From Ricordea florida (taxonomy: Eukaryota > Cnidaria > Anthozoa > Corallimorpharia > Ricordeidae): a DNA stretch of 64,000 nucleotides. The notes under the pieces were generated by a model, which saw only the letters and a program-made list of their open reading frames with translations, did not search any database and was not told where the DNA came from. Numbering within the stretch: position 1 is the first letter of the stretch; every line of letters begins with the position of its first letter. Below, one piece after another: positions 41,761-51,225 of the stretch. The translations under genes were made by a program, and so were the position numbers. Location: NCBI GenBank assembly GCA_949710005.1, contig OX453283.1, positions 20,532,504 through 20,596,503 of the forward strand, in the 5' to 3' direction.

Positions 41761-42303
41761 TTAGTTTACAGCATCAACACCTTCATAGTTGCGCTTAGTA
41801 TTTTGCTCAGTTGTGCTATCATTACCTGATTTTTCATTTATAACTTGTTTATTTTTGTTGAATTTAACGTGTTTAGCTACTTGAAATAAACCGCTAGCAA
41901 GTGCAGCCAGTCTTCCTGCTTTCAATGCTAAGAGACCTACAATGTTTGTTAGTTCACGATTAACCAAATCATCATTCTTCAAATCATTGCAAAGAGATTC
42001 TATATCATCAACCGGAACTAAATATGAAATAATTTTAGAAACTAATTGAAGGGATGAATCTACCAATCCGCCATTAATTTTTTTACCCATTACCGCTTGA
42101 TATCGATTAAAATATTTTTGTACATCGTGTTCCGATAATTTTTTTATATCACCCAAACTCATTTCAACTCCTAAATATTCCTTTGTTGTTCCAAGAGCTG
42201 CTAGAATGGCAAGAGATTCTTGTTTTATTTCAATTTCATCACTATCTTTTACCTCTGTCTTTACTTCAGTTTTTTCTTCAATGTAATCTTCAACGTTTGT
42301 CAT
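41761..42303 (-). CDS. Polinton helical protein (180 aa), unknown
   Basis: Charged acidic start (EDYIEEKTEVKTEVKDSDEI), then helical segments LAILAALGTTKEYLGVEMSL, LSEHDVQKYFNRYQAVMGKK and LVSKIISYLVPVDDIESLCN, and a mildly hydrophobic RLAALASGLFQVAKHV. It starts five bases after the ATPase stop codon and has no clear promoter motif of its own, so the two are probably read from one transcript. Could be a scaffold or ATPase partner; not recognised. Confidence 0.55.
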   Translation of the reverse strand: MTNVEDYIEEKTEVKTEVKDSDEIEIKQESLAILAALGTTKEYLGVEMSLGDIKKLSEHDVQKYFNRYQAVMGKKINGGLVDSSLQLVSKIISYLVPVDDIESLCNDLKNDDLVNRELTNIVGLLALKAGRLAALASGLFQVAKHVKFNKNKQVINEKSGNDSTTEQNTKRNYEGVDAVN

Positions 42304-42308
42304 CTTTG

Positions 42309-42935
42309 TTAAATCACTTCAGGAATCTCTAAATAACAATTAAATGGATGCCTTAAAGATAAACACAGTCTAGAATATTTTTCAGTTTTCAGGAGTTTAA
42401 CAAACTTTTTACTAGTTTCATAATCCATATCTCCTCCATAATCTTCAAAAAACATCTTCATTCCTTTTTGCGATGGATTATGGAAAGTAACAACGCAGGC
42501 AACATTTTCCCTAAATGGTTTTGCTATCGATGTTAATTGCTGAGTTAGAACCCACATTGATAATCCGTGATGTCTTCCAGAAAATGCTAAATCAATAAAC
42601 TTGTTCGATCTTTTCTTCAGGTCATTAGATACAGCACAATCATCTAAAATTATTAGTGTATTTGTTCCGGAGAATAAAGTTTGACAAACAGCTAATAACT
42701 CATTAATCTCATCAATGTTACTTGCATCAGGTGACAATACATAGAAATGTTTATCTTTATTAGCAAAATTATGATAAATTTTATTTTTAGAATAAGTTGG
42801 GCAAATTAAAACAATGTAATCAAAAATTTTTCGGAATGATCCACGAAGCTGTTCAATTAGATACTTTGTTTTTCCGCAATTTGTTGGTCCTGTTATAATA
42901 CAATGAAAAGGAATTTTATCTCGTAAATCTTCCAT
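42309..42935 (-). CDS. Genome-packaging ATPase (FtsK/HerA type)
   Basis: 208 residues. Walker A is at residues 13-20 in FHCIITGPTNCGKTKYLIEQ. Walker B is at about residue 95-100 in TNTLIILDDCAVSND, with adjacent acidic residues. A sensor-like SGRHHGLSMWVLTQQ follows. Size and motif spacing match the packaging ATPases of Polintons, virophages and adenovirus-related lineages, which drive DNA into preformed capsids. It lies just downstream of the major capsid gene on the same strand, the usual arrangement. The frame is intact. The upstream region has an ACTAAAAAC variant of the promoter motif at about 42,962. Confidence 0.85.
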   Translation of the reverse strand: MEDLRDKIPFHCIITGPTNCGKTKYLIEQLRGSFRKIFDYIVLICPTYSKNKIYHNFANKDKHFYVLSPDASNIDEINELLAVCQTLFSGTNTLIILDDCAVSNDLKKRSNKFIDLAFSGRHHGLSMWVLTQQLTSIAKPFRENVACVVTFHNPSQKGMKMFFEDYGGDMDYETSKKFVKLLKTEKYSRLCLSLRHPFNCYLEIPEVI

Positions 42936-42961
42936 GATTTTTGTATCATAACATTATGTTT

Positions 42962-44209
42962 TTAGTACGTAATTGATAGTAAAGATGATTTCATAATTTC
43001 CATCACTGCATCGGCTACAACAAACATATAGCAAGTTACTGTTGCTTGGCTAGTATTTTTTACAGTTCTTTTAATTTATATTTTTACACCCTCGTGAGTA
43101 TTATTTAAAGCCAGCCCCCCTCCATGAATACTATTATCGGGGTGAGTTCTAGTGTCAACCCAAAGAGCAAACTTATTATTATAAAAATCCTTCTCTTTTA
43201 ATGAATTTTGTAAACCATCATCTCTATGAAATCGTTTTTTCACAGATTCCCAAAGATCAGATGGAATCATACCCTTAGAGTATATTCTATTTGGAACACC
43301 ATCAACATCTATATTAACAGAAGTTATACTTGGATTATAAAAATTTTCAGAATCTCTAGTTCCACCTCCATATGGAAAAACAAACAAAAACAATATCCCA
43401 GCCATTGATCTTCTTGGTAAATTAATATGTTGATTAATAACCCCATCAGCAGCCTCTTTAAATGTAAAAGTTCTGTATAAATTAACATTTTCATAAAAGA
43501 ATTCTTTACCAACTTGATATGCAGCTTGTGCCTCGCGAGCTAAGTATTCGCTTGAAATTGAAGAATATTCTAACTCTAAGTTTTTTATTGAATATGATGG
43601 TGCTTTAGATGTGTCTGAATAAACAACAATATCATAAACTGGAGCTAGTGTAATCTCAAATATTAAATGATTTTCTAATGATTTTGGATAAAAAACCCCA
43701 TGATCTTTTAAAATAGGGTGATTTATTGGTATTCTATACTTTGTATTATGAATAGCGGCAAGAGCTACTTCTTTTGCATTATCGGTATCTTTATCACCCG
43801 CATTTGTTCTAAGTTTTCTCATATTTTCAGAAGAAATTCCTTGTTTTAATCTATCTTCACGCTCTTCATCTGTTAAGAATAAATCATTATATGTTTGAAA
43901 TAGATCATATCTTTGAGTATCCTGTAATGTTTCACCACCAAAAAGAACTTTTAGTCTGGATACAAGATTACTTCCTAAATTATTAACAACTGTATTATCA
44001 ACATGTCCCTCAATAACTAAGTCAAATAGTAGGGATACACTTCCAGGAACAATAACTAAATTCTCTGCAAGTTTTGGAATATTTATATATAATCTTTCTC
44101 CAGGGTTGGCTGTGGACGGATTTAGAGTAATTCTATTCAATGTTGATTCCGCCATCAAACCAAATGGTTTTTTGGGAATTCTGTTTGGATTAATTTTTTC
44201 AGACGTCAT
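42962..44209 (-). pseudogene. Major capsid protein (double jelly-roll type), internal stop
   Basis: From the ATG at 44,209 the frame runs 377 codons (GLMAESTLNRITLNPSTANP; SRLKVLFGGETLQDTQRYDL; YRIPINHPILKDHGVFYPKS; NLPRRSMAGILFLFVFPYGG; FALWVDTRTHPDNSIHGGG) to a TAA at 43,076-43,078. The same frame then stays open for another 37 codons to a stop at 42,962-42,964. That extension has strong protein character (TCYMFVVADA), like the last strands of the capsid fold. The short 377-codon product would thus lack the C-terminal end of the second barrel. Position next to the packaging ATPase and the beta-rich content support the identity. The remaining frame is undamaged, so the stop looks recent. Confidence 0.75.
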
Positions 44210-44242
44210 TGTAATTTATAAAATACTTTGGTTAATCTTTAA
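44210..44242. promoter_or_regulatory. Divergent promoter between capsid and integrase
   Basis: Only 33 bp separate the two oppositely oriented start codons. The interval carries CTTTAAA at 44,237-44,243, which reads TTTAAAG toward the capsid gene about 28 nt upstream of its ATG. On the plus strand the motif touches the integrase ATG, so the integrase must use a different signal or a leaderless start. Confidence 0.5.
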
Positions 44243-45235
44243 ATGAGTAACGAAAAGATACTTTCAAAAATATATTATTCAACTGAGGGATATTGTAAAG
44301 GATATTCTGCAATTCCTAAATTAGCTGAGAAGTCAAAAGTAAGTGAAAATGTAGCAAAACAATGGTTACAAAAACAAGCAATATGGCAAATATATCTTCC
44401 AGCTCCTAAATATATACCTAGACCACACTGGACTGTGGATAAACCTAATCATATTCACCAAGCAGATTTATTATTTTTACCACATGATAGGGTTGGAAGA
44501 AAAACATATAAATATGCATTAGTTGTGGTTGATGTTGCCTCAAGATATAAAGATGCTGAACCATTAACCTCAAAAGAAAGTCGAGAAATATCAAAAGCTT
44601 TTGAGAAAATATATTCAAGAAAATTAAAATATCCTAAAACATTAATGGTTGATCCTGGAAAAGAATTTATGGGTGAGGTTACAAAGCTTATGAATTATCA
44701 TAATGTGAAAATACAAAGAAGTGAAGCTGGAAATCATAGAGCACAAGCATTTGTTGAAAACGCAAACAGAATATTGGGCGAAAGATTATTTAGTCATCAA
44801 TATGCGCAAGAAATGGTAAGTGATGCCCGATCTAGAGTATGGGTGAAAAGATTACAAGATATTTTGAAAACTTTGAATAATACACCAACTAGAATAACTG
44901 GTAAAGAGCCCGTTAAGGCTATAAAAATGAAAGAGGTTGATATTGAACCTAAAAATTATCAGCGAGTTGTAGGTCTTGACGAGGATAGATTACCTCCAGA
45001 GGTTAAAGTTAGATATCTATTATTTCCCGGCGAACTTGAAGGTGGTGAAAGAAGAAGAGCCACAGATCCTATTTGGAGTATCAAAGTTTATGATATTTCT
45101 AAAAGTATGATTACACCTAATCAACCGGTTTTATATTATTTAACTGATGGACCAAGACGTGGTTTTGTTAGGGAAGAATTACAAGTTATACCTTATGATA
45201 CTGAGTTGCCTCCTAATTCTGTTTTGGTAAGATAA
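44243..45235 (+). CDS. Polinton integrase (rve family)
   Basis: 330 residues, intact. The catalytic core shows the D,D-35-E set: Asp75 in HQADLLFLPH, Asp137 in TLMVDPGKEF and Glu172 in QAFVENANRI (35 residues between the last two acidic positions). A helix-turn-helix-like N-terminus (YSAIPKLAEKSKVSENVAKQ) precedes it. A C-terminal SH3/chromo-like strand region (YLLFPGELEGGERRRATDPI; FVREELQVIP) follows. It inserts the linear element into host DNA with a short target duplication. Its 3' end overlaps the convergent polymerase gene by 43 bp. It is the only plus-strand gene within the core block. Confidence 0.9.
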   Translation: MSNEKILSKIYYSTEGYCKGYSAIPKLAEKSKVSENVAKQWLQKQAIWQIYLPAPKYIPRPHWTVDKPNHIHQADLLFLPHDRVGRKTYKYALVVVDVASRYKDAEPLTSKESREISKAFEKIYSRKLKYPKTLMVDPGKEFMGEVTKLMNYHNVKIQRSEAGNHRAQAFVENANRILGERLFSHQYAQEMVSDARSRVWVKRLQDILKTLNNTPTRITGKEPVKAIKMKEVDIEPKNYQRVVGLDEDRLPPEVKVRYLLFPGELEGGERRRATDPIWSIKVYDISKSMITPNQPVLYYLTDGPRRGFVREELQVIPYDTELPPNSVLVR

Positions 45236-48200
45236 TGCCCATATGGAAGTGTATGTTTTCCATCTTTACAAATTATTCTCTTATCATCATCAGCAGATAG
45301 TGCAACTTTATTAACAGTTTCAGTATAAACAAAATGTTTATAACTTCTTATTACTTGCATCGCCCTCATCTGCTTTACTTTATTTTCTAAACATTCCTTG
45401 TAATCATCAAATCTTATACTATTTTCTACAACTGATTTTTGAATTCCTTTATCCTTTTTTGTCTCTTTACCATCATCTGTTTTGAAAGAGTATAGCTTAG
45501 CTCTTAGACCAAAAAATTCGGTTATTATTTTGCCACCGGTTTCATCTTTAAACTTGCCAATTACTTTTTTGTTTACGCCCGTCTCAATTCCTGATGGATG
45601 ATTTTTTGGATAATTGCTAGTGTCAAACATTTCTCTAACATCAGGGCTTATATCCTTATAGAAATCCTCAGTTTCTATATCATATACAAGACTATCTGTA
45701 TCTGTCATAAGTAATTTAGCTTTTTCACCGTATTTTGGTTTGATATAATTATAATGAAAGTTATACATCATTGCTTTACTTATATCTAAAATACACATTC
45801 CTAAGTAAATAGGTTTATTGTATTTTATATGTGTTTTATTCATATGAATAGCCATAAGATTTTCAGAAAAAATAGTTCGGCGATTATAGTTAGCTTTTGA
45901 TATTAATTTTTTTGCATCTTTCTCATTCGTTACTAATCTTATATCAACCCTTTTTCTAAGATTTTCCATTGTTTTACCAAATACAGAGTTGTTCATAAGT
46001 TTGAAAAAATCTTTTTCAAAATCGTTTTTCGCTTGTGCTCTCAATTTAGTATTCAAATCTATGTAAGGTTTTAACCATTCTGATTCTTTAAATTTAATTC
46101 CTCTATGTATATTTGTTACTTCTAATCCTAGACTTTCATATTTTTTTAGTGTTTCATGATGAACTACATAATTATTCTTATTGTTGAGGTTTGGTATTAA
46201 TTTCTCAACCCTATTAACCTTAATTCTTTCCGGGGCAAGCGGGTAGTCACTATGTAAATCATGAAGATGTCGGGGATATTTTAAATCAACCTCTACTATA
46301 CATGGTATATTTCTCCAATTTGTTAGTTCTTTTTCACTCATCCATTTTAAATCATGAGTAGGTAGTGATTCACTCATTGCCCCGCCATATAAGTTGTTTG
46401 CGTCGAGATATTCTATATAATTTGTTTGTATGTTAGGATCATATTTACTCATGTATGGGTTGTTAGCTTTAGCATATCTGTTTGATATCTGAGATATACC
46501 CCCTCTAACACCTTTCTCAATCATAATTAGCATATCAATGTCATTTATCATCTCCAATTTAACTTTAGTTAACTTTAACATAGCATCCCAAGCAAGCCCT
46601 GGCGCTGTATAATACCAAGCAGGATCTAATCCATAGTTATTTTGACAAACATCTCTAAAGTTTTCAAAAACATCTGCTAATAGGAGTACATCTGACATAA
46701 AATATAAATTAAGGTAATCCTGCATTGTTTTCGTATTAAATGCTTTCCATACCTTTTTTGCATGTTCATAATCTTCATCTGAAATATCTTTATCTCTAAG
46801 TTTTGAGTAAAAATCTTCCTTTGGCGGAAGTTGGGTTTCGTTTAATTTATCAAAATCATCAAGCCAATCATATGGGAATACCCCCTTTCTCAATAATAAC
46901 TTTAATTCTTCACCTTCAAAATACTTTGTAGTTTCATTTAGGTTTTTATATGTTAGATTAAGACACCTTCCTTTTATTACACCTTTACAAACATCACACT
47001 TCCCACATTTAGTAAGATTACTAGACAAATTATCAAGGCTGGATTGCATAAATTTTAATGAATCTATGAACCTTATATCTCTATTAACATCTTTCATCTC
47101 ACCACTTTTTTTATCTTTGTAGGTTTCAACCAAAATCTCTTTTGAGAAAGAAATATACTTTTCCTCGTTATTTGGTATAAGTTTTATTTTACCTTCTGTT
47201 TTTGCAAGATTATTAATAAATAAATGAGAATCATACCCCGAAAGATTGTGGATTATAACAGGAAAAAATTTTGGAATCTTATAATTTAAATTGCATTCCT
47301 TATGAGCTGCGCCTCTATACTTTCCTGTAAGATGACAATGATCTATTACCTTATCTTTTTCCAATTCTTCCTCGCAAATATGACATTTTGTAGCATTTTC
47401 ATAATTTATTTTGTCATCTTCCGTCATCATTTTGTTATTAAATTTTTTGAATCTTTTTTTATTATAACTTATGCAATCTTTATAAATTTTCTTAAATTCT
47501 TCTTCTATATATTCTACAAATTTCTGAGCCACATCATCTTCTGGCGATTCAGCAGTATATCTATAAAATCTGGATTTACATATTTTTTCATTAAAACTCT
47601 TAATATAGCAACCGAACGCAACCGGTTTGTGCAACTGATATTTATTAGTATAACTTTTATTTTTATCTAGCTGGCCTGTTTGTTTTATTTTATTCAAAAT
47701 ACACTCAAAGTCAGCATATGCTACAAAAGGTATTTTCATTTTTTTAACAAAATTTCTAAAAGAAAGAAAACATGGACTTCCATCTTCATTTTTTAGCATA
47801 TCAATCCTTGCTTCATTATATATATAACAATATGATTCATGTTTTTCTAATGAACTTTTTAAGTGAAAGTGATGCAAACAATTATCACAAAAGTACAACT
47901 TACATTTACGTTTAGTAACTTGCCTGCGTATAAGCGCACTAATATTCTTTATTAAAACAAAATGTTTTTTTGGTTCTTCATTTGCTTCATCTGTTAATAA
48001 AAGTAATCTAATCAATTTAAATCCTCGTTTATTACTTCTTTTTATAGGATATACCCCTATTTTCTCATCATATCCATATATAGCAATATCATAATCATTT
48101 TGGTTTTCAAAATTAACAACATCTTGTATTGCGCTTGGAAAATTAATTCCATCCCAATTAAAATTCTTAGATTGTTCTATCAATTCTTTAGTTATTCTTT

Positions 48201-49431
48201 GTGGGTTTTTATCAGTTGGATATACTGCTCGTGTTACACACCACTTGAAACATTCTTCATCATAATTCTTTGGGTTAATAAGCGCATTCCTGTTTAACAA
48301 TTCTTGCGGTAGTGGAATATAAGATCCGACTAAAAGTGGAGCAAAACGATCTATGAAGATGTCAAAGAATAGTACGTGATCGAGTTTCCAACCAGATTCA
48401 TTCATTAAAAATTCTTCAAATAATCTAAGTTGTTCATTTGTTAATCTATCAAATAATTCTGATAAATCTGTTGATTCAAGAACAATTTCTGATTTTTCAG
48501 AAGGAAAATTCGCATCACAGTATTTATATATATCTAATTCTTCAAATAAAATTTTTTTGAACCTGCATGAAAATATAAATTTAACCTTTAATGATTTTTG
48601 TGATTCAACTCTCTGTTTAATTAGATCTATAACTTTTGGTTTTATTTTACGTAAGAATGTCTTTTCACCATTCCTTTTATTTCCTTCAATCCTATAGCTT
48701 ATATAATTACCATTAATAGCCGATTCATATTCTCTTGGTGTAAAATCTTCTTTATTATCCTTTCTTTTTTTTAGTCTTACTACCTCCTTCTCATAATCTC
48801 TTTTAGGGGGTTTTATTTCTTTGGGTTTATTTACTTTTTTATATCTTTCAATAAAATTTTTAGCTAGTTCCTCTGTTTTATTTTTTACTTTTTCAGGAAT
48901 ATATGGTTTTACAAAATTCCAAAACTTGTTTAATACATTTCCTATAAAAGGGGTTTGTTTTTTAGGTTTTGTTGGAATAGGGGGTGGTGGTCGTGTTGGT
49001 TTGGGTGGAGGGGGTCTTTTTGATTTAGATTTATTAATATTTATTGTGGGTTGGTTTGGTGGGGGTGGGTCTGGAGGGGTTCCTGGTCTATATCTATCTG
49101 GGGAGCCTGGTGGGGTCCCTGGCATTGGTTGAGGAATAGTTAACGGCTGTAAATTTGGTCGATTTCTTGGCCTCGTTGGTGGCGGTGCAATATTCGGAAT
49201 TGGGAGAGGTAAATTTGGTTGATTTCTTGGTCTCATTGGTGTATTACGTAGCTCATTAACAATTCCCACAATATTATTAGTTATTTCTTGAATATTATTA
49301 GTTATTTCAGGGATATTAATCAATGCATTAATAAGTTCTGCTTTATTAAACGCAGATCTGCCCGCAATATTATACCATCTAACCAAACTTTTTAGTTGCG
49401 GTACATTTAATCTTCGTAATTGTTGTTCCAT
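45193..49431 (-). CDS. Protein-primed family B DNA polymerase
   Basis: 1412 residues, intact. In order: SAP-like head (1-40) shared with the gene at the other terminus; proline-rich linker (~65-170; RSPPPKPTRPPPP-like); a poorly conserved region; C2H2-like finger near 515-536 (YFCDNCLHHFHLKSSLEKHE); exonuclease motifs at ~573 (YADFECIL), ~728 (HNLSGYDSHLF) and ~912 (YFMSDVLLLADVF). An endonuclease-VII-like Cys/His block sits inside the exonuclease (~683-716; CHICEEELEKDKVIDHCHLT). Polymerase motif A is at ~1010 (LDANNLYGG), B at ~1148 (KLMNNSVFGKTMEN), C at ~1244 (DTDSLVYD). All catalytic acids are present. It copies the element from its termini using a protein primer. The promoter and first 14 codons lie in the right terminal repeat. 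Confidence 0.95.
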   Translation of the reverse strand: MEQQLRRLNVPQLKSLVRWYNIAGRSAFNKAELINALINIPEITNNIQEITNNIVGIVNELRNTPMRPRNQPNLPLPIPNIAPPPTRPRNRPNLQPLTIPQPMPGTPPGSPDRYRPGTPPDPPPPNQPTININKSKSKRPPPPKPTRPPPPIPTKPKKQTPFIGNVLNKFWNFVKPYIPEKVKNKTEELAKNFIERYKKVNKPKEIKPPKRDYEKEVVRLKKRKDNKEDFTPREYESAINGNYISYRIEGNKRNGEKTFLRKIKPKVIDLIKQRVESQKSLKVKFIFSCRFKKILFEELDIYKYCDANFPSEKSEIVLESTDLSELFDRLTNEQLRLFEEFLMNESGWKLDHVLFFDIFIDRFAPLLVGSYIPLPQELLNRNALINPKNYDEECFKWCVTRAVYPTDKNPQRITKELIEQSKNFNWDGINFPSAIQDVVNFENQNDYDIAIYGYDEKIGVYPIKRSNKRGFKLIRLLLLTDEANEEPKKHFVLIKNISALIRRQVTKRKCKLYFCDNCLHHFHLKSSLEKHESYCYIYNEARIDMLKNEDGSPCFLSFRNFVKKMKIPFVAYADFECILNKIKQTGQLDKNKSYTNKYQLHKPVAFGCYIKSFNEKICKSRFYRYTAESPEDDVAQKFVEYIEEEFKKIYKDCISYNKKRFKKFNNKMMTEDDKINYENATKCHICEEELEKDKVIDHCHLTGKYRGAAHKECNLNYKIPKFFPVIIHNLSGYDSHLFINNLAKTEGKIKLIPNNEEKYISFSKEILVETYKDKKSGEMKDVNRDIRFIDSLKFMQSSLDNLSSNLTKCGKCDVCKGVIKGRCLNLTYKNLNETTKYFEGEELKLLLRKGVFPYDWLDDFDKLNETQLPPKEDFYSKLRDKDISDEDYEHAKKVWKAFNTKTMQDYLNLYFMSDVLLLADVFENFRDVCQNNYGLDPAWYYTAPGLAWDAMLKLTKVKLEMINDIDMLIMIEKGVRGGISQISNRYAKANNPYMSKYDPNIQTNYIEYLDANNLYGGAMSESLPTHDLKWMSEKELTNWRNIPCIVEVDLKYPRHLHDLHSDYPLAPERIKVNRVEKLIPNLNNKNNYVVHHETLKKYESLGLEVTNIHRGIKFKESEWLKPYIDLNTKLRAQAKNDFEKDFFKLMNNSVFGKTMENLRKRVDIRLVTNEKDAKKLISKANYNRRTIFSENLMAIHMNKTHIKYNKPIYLGMCILDISKAMMYNFHYNYIKPKYGEKAKLLMTDTDSLVYDIETEDFYKDISPDVREMFDTSNYPKNHPSGIETGVNKKVIGKFKDETGGKIITEFFGLRAKLYSFKTDDGKETKKDKGIQKSVVENSIRFDDYKECLENKVKQMRAMQVIRSYKHFVYTETVNKVALSADDDKRIICKDGKHTLPYGHYLTKTELGGNSVS

Positions 49432-49687
49432 TTTGTATAATATTTCTTCTTTTTAAATGAATATTTTATTTCTTTTGAAAAATCATTTTTAAAATGTGCC
49501 AGATCCCTGTATCATATTTTATTGTTTTCAGATTTCACATAAGCTTTGTACCATCTTTGTATAGTCTTATTACACATGTTAACAAAGTGTGCTAGCAGCG
49601 CGCTTATTTAAATTGAAATGAAATCGAAATGAAATCGAAATGAAATCGAAACGAAAAATGTGCCAGGATCCCCCATATATAACATCA
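49390..49687 (-). repeat. Polinton right terminal inverted repeat, 298 bp
   Basis: Complement of the left repeat with one extra 11-bp GAAATCGAAAT unit. It includes the start codon and first 14 codons of DNA polymerase B. Both terminal genes therefore share the same promoter, leader and N-terminus, and point inward. Confidence 0.95.
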
Positions 49688-49692
49688 GCTGG
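49688..49692. repeat. Target-site duplication, right
   Basis: GCTGG following the right terminus AACATCA, matching 34,313-34,317. Confidence 0.75.
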
Positions 49693-49897
49693 TTACTTTC
49701 TGAAAGGGGATAACTGCAATTTGTGTGAAAACCCTATTAAGTAAAACTAGAAACATTAATTAGAGGACTGTTTTAAATACTCGTAGTAAAACAAAGTCTC
49801 ACTACAGCTAAAATGAGTTAATCATGTTGTGAAATTAAAATGCAGTAATGATTTACATATTGATAGTAATCATGATATCCTTTTACAGGGTTCGCAC

Positions 49898-50300
49898 AGT
49901 CTTGAAAAGTCCTTGAATTTTAGGGGGAGTCCTTGAAAAGTCCTTTAACTCAATTTATCCTTGAAAAGTCCTTGAATTTCTTTACAAGTCCTTGAAAAGT
50001 CCTTGCATTTTCTCAACCTTCGAACGCGGTGGAGTCGAAAGCAAAGTTGCTTTGTATTATTATTCTTTTTCTGATGTCAAGGAACTTGCAACACAGCAAA
50101 ATAAGCTAACTAACGATAACAGCAAGTCAGAAGGAGGTGGAGCAAAAACTTGTGGCCTTGAAAACCTGTTAGTTTGGAATATGCGTACATGTATGTCTAT
50201 TTGTATTTGCCATCCCTGAAATTAAACTCCTGTTTGGGGTCCTTGAAAATCACATTTGATCCTTGAAAAGTCCTTGAAAAGTCCGTGAAAAATGGTTGCA
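49898..50300 (+). repeat. Dispersed CCTTGAAAAGTCCTTGAATTT repeat
   Basis: Copies of CCTTGAAAAGTCCTTGAATT cluster at 49,898-50,010 and again at 50,240-50,295, flanking a 230-bp unique centre. The outermost parts (GGTTCGCACAGTCTTGAAAA and GAAAAATGGTTGCA...GAACCCTG) resemble inverted ends, so this is probably a small non-autonomous element. The open frame across its centre (49,992-50,219) is not convincing. Confidence 0.65.
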
Positions 50301-50599
50301 ATTTTTTGTATGAACCCTGTTTTAAGCCAATGTTTGAATGACTTGCTAATAATCTTCCTGAGGAATTCCCAAGTCAAAAGTTGACAATGACTTTCTATCT
50401 GAAATATATAGCCCTCTGAATAGTGTCATTTGAGCTTCAAAATGTTACCATGACATTTGGGATTTCTTATGTTTTGGAAGCCAGTACTGTTTACAATTTG
50501 CAGGGGCTACATGTAGCATATATTAACTGGGATTAGGAGTAACACTTAGGATGTGGACAATCTGTGAGTCAGTAACTGAGCCTCAAAACACATAAGCAA

Positions 50600-50693
50600 G
50601 AAACTGCTGTTGTAACTTCCTAAATGCTTTGTTTATATCCTGAACAGTTATGACCCCTTCATCTCCAAAACCTGCACAAAAGAACAAACCTCT
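50600..50693 (-). CDS. Possible exon of the disrupted gene
   Basis: After a TTTTGTGCAG acceptor the minus strand reads GFGDEGVITVQDINKAFRKL, QQQFLAY and then meets GTGTTTTG, a weak donor or a TGA. Protein-like and on the same strand as the exon broken by the Polinton, so it may be an upstream exon of that gene. Confidence 0.3.
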
Positions 50694-50849
50694 AAGAAAC
50701 ATTTGCGCAGGCACTGGTACAGATCTTACCAATCACCATAGCAACATGACACTGCCAATATTATTATTTCACCACCTTTCCATTTCCTGAATTGAGAATT
50801 CTAGCTTTTGAACTTTTTTTTTTTCACTAAGTATATGTTCTGATCTACA

Positions 50850-51155
50850 AGCAAAATAATATAATACCTCACGATCTTTTCCTTCTCTACCTTTTTCTTT
50901 CTGTATAAGCACTGTGGATTCATGGTCATCAGTGGTATGGACCTTGAATGGCTTCCCTTCTCAGCTTTTCCAGTTTGCTTTTGTGACTTTTGTGACAGAA
51001 TACATGATATAAATAGTTATATCAAAGAATGATTGGTTTGACCCTCTTTTCATTACTGTGCTGAAATCTTGTACTGAGCTATTAGTTACTTTCACAGCTC
51101 CATAAATATACAATGCAAATTTAAAGATGGACCTTCCCATCAATAAAACAGACAA
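50850..51155 (-). pseudogene. Possible degraded exon, unknown
   Basis: Minus strand: MGRSIFKFALYIYGAVKVTN, later DITIYIMYSVTKVTKANWKS, an in-frame TGA, then EGKPFKVHTTDDHESTVLIQ and KEKGREGKDREV. The part after the stop is clearly protein-like, suggesting a nonsense mutation. No family recognised. Confidence 0.35.
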
Positions 51156-51225
51156 ACAAAGAAAACAAGAGGAAAGTTGGTGATGTTCACTTTACGAAAG
51201 ACTGATGGAATTGATTCTAGCTTGA

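Larger units (their letters stand above)
34318..49687. mobile_element. Polinton (Maverick / adintovirus-like), 15,370 bp
   Basis: The element is bounded by near-identical inverted repeats and a 5-bp target duplication. It encodes the hallmark set: protein-primed family B DNA polymerase, retroviral-type integrase, FtsK/HerA-type packaging ATPase and a double-jelly-roll-type major capsid protein. Several membrane and coiled-coil proteins accompany them. Minus-strand genes (polymerase and the virion block from 44,209 down to 36,508) alternate with a plus-strand integrase and three plus-strand genes at the left end. An adenovirus-type maturation protease was not recognised. All large frames are open except the capsid, which has one internal stop, and one of the left-end paralogues, which is split. 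Polintons are self-synthesising elements thought to derive from, or alternate with, virus particles. AT content is clearly above that of the flanks. Confidence 0.95.

Noticed and set aside
49992-50219. 75-codon frame between CCTTGAAAAG repeats
   Set aside because: Lies inside a dispersed repeat, has low-complexity composition and no homologous look.
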